This document shows, piece after piece, positions 58,626 through 64,000 of a stretch of 64,000 bases of DNA. A model generated the notes under the pieces. That model worked only from the letters and a program-made list of their open reading frames with translations. It had not been told where the DNA came from and did no database searches. Each line of letters starts with the position of its first letter. Within the stretch, counting starts at the first letter, position 1. The translations under genes were made by a program, and so were the position numbers. The stretch lies in contig NZ_JANHDI010000004.1 in NCBI RefSeq assembly GCF_024494595.1, positions 62,001-126,000 of the forward strand. The letters are read 5' to 3'. This DNA is from Halobellus rarus. GTDB lineage: Archaea; Halobacteriota; Halobacteria; Halobacteriales; Haloferacaceae.

Positions 58626-60107
58626 TCAGGCGTTGAACCCCTGGTGGAAGCCGACGAGTTTCGATCGCGAGAAGTGTTCGACCGCGTACTTGATTCCCTC
58701 TTTACCGACCCCCGAGTCCTTGAATCCGCCGTAGGGCATATGATCCGCCCGGAATCCGCTGACGGTGTTGATGTTCACGCCGCCGGCGTCTATCTCGTCG
58801 GCCGCGCGTTTGGCGCGATCGATGTCCTGGGTGAACAGGCCGGCCTCGAGGCCGTACTCGGTGTTGTTGGCCTCCGCGATCGCTTCCTCGAAGTCCTCGA
58901 CCGCGATCACGGGGACGAGCGGACCGAACGTCTCCGCTTTCGCCGCGGGCATATCGGGCGTCACGTCCGAGAGGACGGTCGGTTCGAACGTCCGCGGCCC
59001 GAGATCACCGCCGTAGTCGCCGCCACACTCGACGGTCGCACCGGCTTCGACGGTCGCCTCGAACAGTTCGACGACGGTCTCGAACTGGTCGTCGTCGACC
59101 ATCGAGGCGACGTCCGTGCCCGCCTCGAACGGATCGCCGACCGTGAGTGACTCGGCGGCGTCGACGAGCGCGTCGACGACTTCGTCTTCGATGTCCTCGG
59201 GGACGAGGACGCGCTCGACGCTGTTACACACCTGACCGGCGTTCGAACAGGCGCCACCGACGACCTGCGCCGCCGCCGCTTCGATGTCCGTGTCGCGCCA
59301 GACGATCGTCGGATCGTTGCCGCCGAGTTCCAGCGTCACTTCGGTCATCCCGCTGTTGTTCGCGAGGTACTTGCCGACCGACGTGGACCCGGTGAAAGAG
59401 ATGGCCTCGACCGCCTCGTGGTCGAGGATGGCGTCACCGACAGTCGAACCGGATCCGGTGACGAGGGTGAACAACCCGTCGGGGACGGAGGCGTCGATCG
59501 TGTCGGCGGCTTCGGCCAGGCATTCGAAGAGCGCCACGGCCGTGAGTGGGGTGTTACTCGCCGGCTTCCCGACGACGCTGTTGCCCGCTGCCAGGGCCGG
59601 CCCGACCTTGTGGACCATCAGGTTCAGCGGGAAATTGAACGGCGTGATGGCGGCGACGACCCCGAGCGGTTCGCGCTGGGTGAAACAGTGGTCCTTCGCG
59701 AAGCCTCGCTGGGCGTCCATCGGGACGTACTCACCGAACATCCGCTTCGCCTGTTCGGCCGAGAGATCCAGGGTCTGAACGGCGCGGTCGACCTCACCGC
59801 GAGCGTCGGGCAGCGGCTTCCCCTGTTCGCTGGTGAGAATGCGTGCGATCTCGTCGGCGCGCTCCTCTACCGCCCGGGCGGTCGCAGAGAGAAGCTCGTA
59901 CCGTTCGTACGCCGACAGATCCGATTCCTCGAAGGCAGCTTCCGCGGCGTCGATGGCTTCCGCCACCTGGCTCTCCGTGGCCATCGGGACGGACCCGACT
60001 CGTTCCCCGTCGTACGGGTGAACGACGTCGGCCCGTTCGTCGGCGTCGACCCACTTGCCACCGATCAGCATCCGCTTGTCGAGACGTGTGACTGCCTGCT
60101 GACTCAT
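58626..60107 (-). CDS. Aldehyde dehydrogenase (NAD(P)+)
   Basis: 493 residues. Oxidises an aldehyde to its acid in the cytoplasm. Conserved elements: the NAD(P)-binding ITPFNFPLNLMVHKVGPALAAGN and the Rossmann GS loop FTGSTSVGKYLA; ELGGNDPTIV with the catalytic Glu; and the nucleophile Cys294 in NAGQVCNSVERV. The cluster context (sugar-acid pathway) suggests 2-oxoglutarate semialdehyde, glycolaldehyde or lactaldehyde as substrate. The start at 60107 gives MSQQAVTRLDKRMLIGGKW, a typical N-terminus. It is divergent from the aldolase gene with an AT-rich shared promoter region. Confidence 0.93.
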   Translation of the reverse strand: MSQQAVTRLDKRMLIGGKWVDADERADVVHPYDGERVGSVPMATESQVAEAIDAAEAAFEESDLSAYERYELLSATARAVEERADEIARILTSEQGKPLPDARGEVDRAVQTLDLSAEQAKRMFGEYVPMDAQRGFAKDHCFTQREPLGVVAAITPFNFPLNLMVHKVGPALAAGNSVVGKPASNTPLTAVALFECLAEAADTIDASVPDGLFTLVTGSGSTVGDAILDHEAVEAISFTGSTSVGKYLANNSGMTEVTLELGGNDPTIVWRDTDIEAAAAQVVGGACSNAGQVCNSVERVLVPEDIEDEVVDALVDAAESLTVGDPFEAGTDVASMVDDDQFETVVELFEATVEAGATVECGGDYGGDLGPRTFEPTVLSDVTPDMPAAKAETFGPLVPVIAVEDFEEAIAEANNTEYGLEAGLFTQDIDRAKRAADEIDAGGVNINTVSGFRADHMPYGGFKDSGVGKEGIKYAVEHFSRSKLVGFHQGFNA

Positions 60108-60247
60108 ACTGCGACCTTGCCTATCAGATACAAAAATGTTACGCAGCTACGACGCCCGATCGGATATCTCGCTGCCGCGTCGGCACGCACGAATACGGGC
60201 GGATGCGGCCGAGAGAGTATCGACCGGTTCCGTCTCGAACGGGGTAT

Positions 60248-60287
60248 GCATCCCAAATTATAATTAACTGGTGTGCCCTACGGAGGG
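60248..60287 (+). promoter_or_regulatory. Promoter and ribosome binding site of the aldolase gene
   Basis: CCAAATTATAATTAAC (60252-60267) is a strong AT-rich box about 25-35 bp before the start, and GGAGG (60282-60286) precedes the ATG at 60289 by only two bases, so Shine-Dalgarno use is doubtful and leaderless initiation seems more likely. Confidence 0.5.
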
Positions 60288-60288
60288 T

Positions 60289-61191
60289 ATGAACCTCTCG
60301 GGAACAGTGGTACCTATGGCGACGCCTACGCGCGGGCCACAGCGAGCGATAAACGAGGACGCCCTCAGGGAGTTCACCGGCCAACTCGTCGAGTCCGGTG
60401 TTCACGGACTCTTTCCGAGCAGCTCTATCGGCGAGTTCCCCAGTCTGACTCGAACCCAGCACAGACAGATACTCGAGACCGTCGCCGACGCCGCCGACGG
60501 GCGAACGAAGATCCTCGCCGGGTGCTGTGAGACAAACATCGACGCGGTGCTCGATAGCGTGGCCACCGCAGAGGCGATGGGAGCGGACGCCGCTGTCGTC
60601 GTTGCACCCTACTACCTCAAGACGACGCAAGGCGGTCTCGAACGGTTCTTCACCACGGTCGCGGACGAATCGTCTCTCCCGGTCTTGCTGTACAACATCC
60701 CGCAGTTGACCGGAAACGAAATCGGCGTGGATCTGGTTCGGCGGCTCGCGGAACACGACTCCATCGTCGGACTGAAAGACACGTCGGGTGACCTGACCTA
60801 TCATTACCGTGTTATCGACGAGACTCCCGGGGAGTTCCTGGTGTTCCAAGGAGCTACCGAACTGGCCACGGCCTCGCTCGACCTCGGGACCGACGGCCTG
60901 ATCGCCGGACCGGCCAACGTGTTCCCCTCGGTGATGACCGACCTCTACGAAGCCTACGACCGCGGTGACCTCGCCGAGGCCCGTCGGCTGATGCGAACTG
61001 TCGTGGCACCGTTCGTCAGTGCGACCAGCGACGTGCCCACGGCGGCGGCGATGAAGCACCTCGTCGAACTGCAGGGCCTCGACATCGGTGCGCCTCTCCC
61101 ACCCCTTCCGGAGTTGACCGACGACCAGCGGGAGGCGCTGACGGCGACGTATCGGCAGATAACCGAACGGTTCGGGGAACAGACGGTTTGA
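60289..61191 (+). CDS. DHDPS-family aldolase, probably 2-keto-3-deoxy sugar acid aldolase
   Basis: 300 residues. A TIM barrel of the dihydrodipicolinate synthase/N-acetylneuraminate lyase family. Schiff-base Lys163 is in IVGLKDTSGD and Tyr135 in VLLYNIPQLTG. The SSSIGEFPSLTRTQHRQI region corresponds to the carboxylate-binding loop, where DapA has GTTGE; the change favours a 2-keto-3-deoxy-acid aldolase over DapA. The family includes archaeal KD(P)G aldolases, which give pyruvate plus an aldehyde. The adjoining aldehyde dehydrogenase fits oxidation of that aldehyde. A strong TATA-like box is at 60252-60267. Confidence 0.82.
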   Translation: MNLSGTVVPMATPTRGPQRAINEDALREFTGQLVESGVHGLFPSSSIGEFPSLTRTQHRQILETVADAADGRTKILAGCCETNIDAVLDSVATAEAMGADAAVVVAPYYLKTTQGGLERFFTTVADESSLPVLLYNIPQLTGNEIGVDLVRRLAEHDSIVGLKDTSGDLTYHYRVIDETPGEFLVFQGATELATASLDLGTDGLIAGPANVFPSVMTDLYEAYDRGDLAEARRLMRTVVAPFVSATSDVPTAAAMKHLVELQGLDIGAPLPPLPELTDDQREALTATYRQITERFGEQTV

Positions 61192-61488
61192 GACGCTCGA
61201 TCGTAACGATGGATCGGCCAGCGCTCCCCGGTGCCGTGGTCGCCAGTGCGAGACGGCGACCGGCCGTGTGAGTCATCGAACCCTGTGGCGGCGTCGCCGC
61301 TGTCGACGTGAATTCCCGAGATGCGTTTCACTCCCTGAGTGGAGACAGTGGCCAATCGGTGGATAACAGCGAGCGAAGACGTGTGAGGCTACCGTGACGG
61401 CCTACCGAGGGAGTGGCTCGTGAATCTCGAATCGCTGCCGGGGTCTCTCGGAACGAATCCGGCCGTCCGTGTCACAGCGGACCCGACA

Positions 61489-62871
61489 TCAGGCGTTGTT
61501 GACTTCGCTGTCGATCTCTTCTTGTGCGTCGTTGAGGGCCTCCTCGGGGGTCTTCTCCTGGACCAGCGCGGCGTTGCAGTTCGTGTAGACGATCTCCGAG
61601 AACGTCGAGTACTGCGGTGTCGCCGGTCGCGCGCTGGTCTGATCGACGATCTGGGCGAACGTCTCGAGCTGGGAGGCCTGTTCGTAGTACTCGTCGGCGT
61701 ACAGTTCCTGGCGAACCGGGAGGCGACTGTGCTCCAGCGCCATCGTCTCTTGTGCCTCCATCGAGGCCATGTAGCTCGCGAACCGCTGTGCCGCCTCCTG
61801 GTTCTCCGAGTTGGCGTTGATGAACAGGTTCCAACCGCCGAGACAGGAGTTGTTCGCGTCCTCGTTCCCCTCGGCTTTCGGCATCGGCGCGACGTCGAAG
61901 TTCCCCTGAACCGGCGAGCCGTCCTCGTTCATAATGGCGACGGCGTATGGCCAGTTGCGCATGAAGATGGTGTTGCCCTGCTGGAACGTCTGGCGGTTCT
62001 GGTCCGTCGACGACGCGGGGATGGACTCGGGAGTGACCTCGTACTCGTGGATGAGGTCGACGGCGTGTGCCAGCGCGTCGATTCCCTCCTGGGAGTTGAC
62101 GACCAGGTCGCCGTCCTGTCGCAGTTCGCCGCCCATTCCCCAGAACCAGTTGAGCCACATAATCGTCAGCCCCTCGTTGGAGCCGCCCTGCCAGATGTAC
62201 CCGTTGAGGTCCTGATCGGACTGGCTCTGGATGTCCTGTGCCATCTCGACGAGTTCCATATACGTCGTCGGCGGGCTGTCGTACCCGTACTCCTCCAGCA
62301 GGTCCGTCCGGTAGTACAGCGCGTTCGCGTCCGTGTGGATCGGCATCCCGTACATCGTGCCGTCGACCGTCACCGAGTCGATCGGCGTCTGGAGCATATT
62401 CTCGGTGTGGCCCTCCGGATCGCTGACCTCGGCGGCCCAGCCGTTCTGGGCGAACTCGGCCGGCCAGATGACGTCCATATTGCCGACGTCGAACGAGGAC
62501 GACCCGGAGACGAACTGGTTCACGTAGTACTCGCGGGTCGAAGAGGCGTCCGAGGGCGTCTGCTGGGATTCGACGGTGATGTTCTCGGCCTGTTCTTCGA
62601 ACATCGGCACGAGGCTCTGGGCGTCGTTGCTGAAGTAGCCCGGATAGACGTACGTCATCGAGAGCGACTCACCGCCGCCATCTCCGGAATCGCCGTCGGT
62701 ATCGCCGCCGCCGCTGTCTCCACCGCTGTCTCCACCGCCGTCGCCGCCGCTGTCTCCACCGCCGTCTCCGTCCCCGCCGTTGCTACTACAGCCCGCGAGA
62801 AGCACCGCGCCGCCGCCGGCCATCGTTTTAAGGAGGTCTCGTCTACGCCTGTCTGTGATTCCGTCTGTCAT
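61489..62871 (-). CDS. ABC sugar transporter substrate-binding lipoprotein
   Basis: 460 residues. The Tat-like signal (DRRRRDLLKTMAGGGAVLLAGC) has Cys28 as the lipidation site. A very Gly/Asp/Ser-rich linker (about 31-70) follows, then a family 1 extracellular solute-binding protein (LSMTYVYPGYFSNDAQSLVPMFEE ... FDVGNMDVIWPAEFAQNGWAAEV ... AIMNEDGSPVQGNFDVAPMPKA). This is the typical architecture of haloarchaeal carbohydrate-binding proteins. The permease and ATPase genes are not in the window, so they lie beyond it or elsewhere. A TATA-like TATTAATAATTAT is about 25-37 bp upstream of the ATG. The 297-bp space downstream, up to the aldolase gene, shows no gene. Confidence 0.9.
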   Translation of the reverse strand: MTDGITDRRRRDLLKTMAGGGAVLLAGCSSNGGDGDGGGDSGGDGGGDSGGDSGGGDTDGDSGDGGGESLSMTYVYPGYFSNDAQSLVPMFEEQAENITVESQQTPSDASSTREYYVNQFVSGSSSFDVGNMDVIWPAEFAQNGWAAEVSDPEGHTENMLQTPIDSVTVDGTMYGMPIHTDANALYYRTDLLEEYGYDSPPTTYMELVEMAQDIQSQSDQDLNGYIWQGGSNEGLTIMWLNWFWGMGGELRQDGDLVVNSQEGIDALAHAVDLIHEYEVTPESIPASSTDQNRQTFQQGNTIFMRNWPYAVAIMNEDGSPVQGNFDVAPMPKAEGNEDANNSCLGGWNLFINANSENQEAAQRFASYMASMEAQETMALEHSRLPVRQELYADEYYEQASQLETFAQIVDQTSARPATPQYSTFSEIVYTNCNAALVQEKTPEEALNDAQEEIDSEVNNA

Positions 62872-62895
62872 ACATATTCCCAATTGAACATCTAC

Positions 62896-62908
62896 TATTA
62901 ATAATTAT
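62896..62908 (-). promoter_or_regulatory. TATA-like box of the sugar-binding protein gene
   Basis: TATTAATAATTAT on the plus strand reads ATAATTATTAATA on the minus strand, 25-37 bp before the ATG at 62871. Confidence 0.5.
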
Positions 62909-63090
62909 CGCAGAAAGGCCGCTCACAGGGGAGCGACAACGCGTCGACCGCCGACGTCCCATACATCGACCCGATACGTCGGTGCCAGAGCGCCGAGACC
63001 GAGTCGGTCCCCGAACACAGATGGGGTCTGCCATCGTACGTCACCCGTCGTAACGGTCAAGAAACCCCGTCACCAACCCGGGGACGACCG

Positions 63091-64000
63091 ATGGCACGCG
63101 AAGCACGTGGACGGGCAGAGAGAACTGTCGCACCCGCCGCAGACGACCGGTCGGACTACGGATACGGGAGCGACAGCGTCGACCGACCGGACCTCGTCGA
63201 GGCGCTCCGTCGGCGAACCGAGGGCGAGGTCCGATTCGACACCTACACCAGGCAGTTGTACGCGACCGACGCCTCCGCGTACGAGGTGACGCCGATCGGC
63301 GTCGTCTTCCCGAAGAGCACAGACGGAGTCGCCGCGGTGGTCTCCTACTGCGCGGATCGGGCGATCCCCGTCCTCCCCCGCGGCGGTGGGACGAGCCTCG
63401 CGGGCCAGACGGTCAACGAGGCGGTCGTCCTCGACTTCACGCGGCACATGGACGGCGTACTCGACGTCGACCGCGACGCCCGGCTCGCTCGCGTGCAGGC
63501 GGGGACCGTTCTGGAAGACCTCAACCGACGTGCGGAGCCCGAGGGGCTGAAATTCGCGCCGGACCCCGCCTCCGGCGATCGGAGCACGGTCGGCGGTGCG
63601 ATCGGGAACAACTCCACGGGCGCGCACTCTCTGAAGTACGGCAAGACGGACGCCTACGTGGAGTCCTGCGAGGTCGTCCTCGCGGACGGCACCGTCGAGA
63701 CCTTCGGCGAGATGGCCGTCTCGGAGCTACGTGAACGGGCCGACGCCGGAACCGAGGACCTCCTCCCCCGGATCTACGCGGGCGTTCTCGAGATCATCGA
63801 CGAACACGCGGCGGAGGTCGAATCCAGATACCCGTCTCTCAAACGCAACGTCTCCGGCTACAACCTCGATCGACTGCTCGAGGAGGCCGAAACGGGAACC
63901 GTGAACCTCGCGCGCCTGCTCGCCGGCAGCGAGGGCACGCTTGCGATCGTCACCGAGGCGACGGTCTCGCTCGAACCGGTCCCGGACACGAAGTCGGTCG
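63091..64000 (+). CDS. FAD-linked oxidase (GlcD/D-lactate dehydrogenase family), N-terminal part
   Basis: The gene starts ATG at 63091 (MAREARGRAERTVAPAADDR) and continues past the window end, so about 303 codons are seen. A PCMH-type FAD domain is clear: VVFPKSTDGVAAVVSYCADRAIPVLPRGGGTSLAGQTVNEAVVLDFT at about 75-120, then FAPDPASGDRSTVGGAIGNNSTGAHSLKYGKTDAYVESCEVVLADG. This resembles the FAD half of large FAD/Fe-S fusion enzymes and GlcD/D-LDH glycolate or lactate oxidases. The proximity to sugar-acid genes fits glycolate oxidation. The start was chosen at the only ATG that covers the whole domain. Confidence 0.85.
   Translation, partial: MAREARGRAERTVAPAADDRSDYGYGSDSVDRPDLVEALRRRTEGEVRFDTYTRQLYATDASAYEVTPIGVVFPKSTDGVAAVVSYCADRAIPVLPRGGGTSLAGQTVNEAVVLDFTRHMDGVLDVDRDARLARVQAGTVLEDLNRRAEPEGLKFAPDPASGDRSTVGGAIGNNSTGAHSLKYGKTDAYVESCEVVLADGTVETFGEMAVSELRERADAGTEDLLPRIYAGVLEIIDEHAAEVESRYPSLKRNVSGYNLDRLLEEAETGTVNLARLLAGSEGTLAIVTEATVSLEPVPDTKSV

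Overview
The window looks like chromosomal DNA of a halophilic archaeon (class Halobacteria). The evidence is high GC with a strong G/C third-position bias, very acidic proteins rich in Asp and Glu, leaderless-type starts with an AT-rich TATA-like box about 25-30 bp upstream, Tat signal peptides with lipoboxes, HalX and bacterio-opsin-activator (HTH-10) regulators, and an intron-containing tRNA-Trp whose intron reads as a box C/D guide RNA. The genus cannot be fixed from sequence reading alone. No rRNA, CRISPR array or intact insertion sequence was seen.

1-9 kb: a cut-off secreted polymer-forming-type protein, an aldo/keto reductase, two MFS transporters, a DyP-like Tat lipoprotein, two thioredoxin-fold proteins, an RNA-binding protein and a small EamA-like transporter. 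8.4-15.9 kb: a tightly coupled six-gene minus-strand operon (two VWA membrane proteins, a coiled-coil protein, a membrane protein, MoxR AAA ATPase, DUF58), divergent from an Lrp/AsnC regulator plus aminotransferase. 17.8-21.0 kb: a RecA/KaiC-like protein, a 728-residue CHAT (caspase-like) protein with a visible His/Cys dyad, and a convergent 47-residue membrane peptide. This is the most intriguing set in the window. 21.2-27.8 kb: HalX response regulator, IMP dehydrogenase, a conserved membrane protein/zinc-ribbon pair, tRNA-Trp, a decayed stretch behind the tRNA, RidA and a zinc-ribbon protein with a possible nuclease core.

28-45 kb: a VapBC pair, small membrane proteins, a 1202-residue PAS/GAF/HTH-10 sensor-regulator, a LolA-like protein divergent from a MacB/LolCDE-like ABC exporter, three related secreted proteins with a regulator fused to membrane helices, HxlR, NAD(P)HX epimerase, DUF3179 lipoprotein plus a Cys-Cys membrane protein, and a HAD hydrolase. 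45.8-52.7 kb is a gene graveyard. It holds fragments of AstE/AspA, glutamate synthase, DUF3179 and DsrE genes and a doubly frameshifted flavoprotein reductase. Between them lie intact genes: a RimK-RimB fusion, a lipoamide-dehydrogenase-like enzyme and small membrane proteins.

52.7-64 kb: an ASCH protein, an SPFH/stomatin protein, an alpha/beta hydrolase, an HTH-10 regulator, a universal stress protein, and a sugar-acid set. That set comprises a XacA-like sugar dehydrogenase, an aldehyde dehydrogenase, a DHDPS/KDG-aldolase-family enzyme, an ABC sugar-binding lipoprotein and a GlcD-like FAD oxidase cut by the window end. Together these could form a Dahms-type oxidative pentose pathway. Three copies of an approximately 80-bp imperfect palindrome are scattered through 54.4-58.6 kb. 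Two unrelated 24-bp tandem repeats each lie just downstream of an HTH-10 regulator gene.
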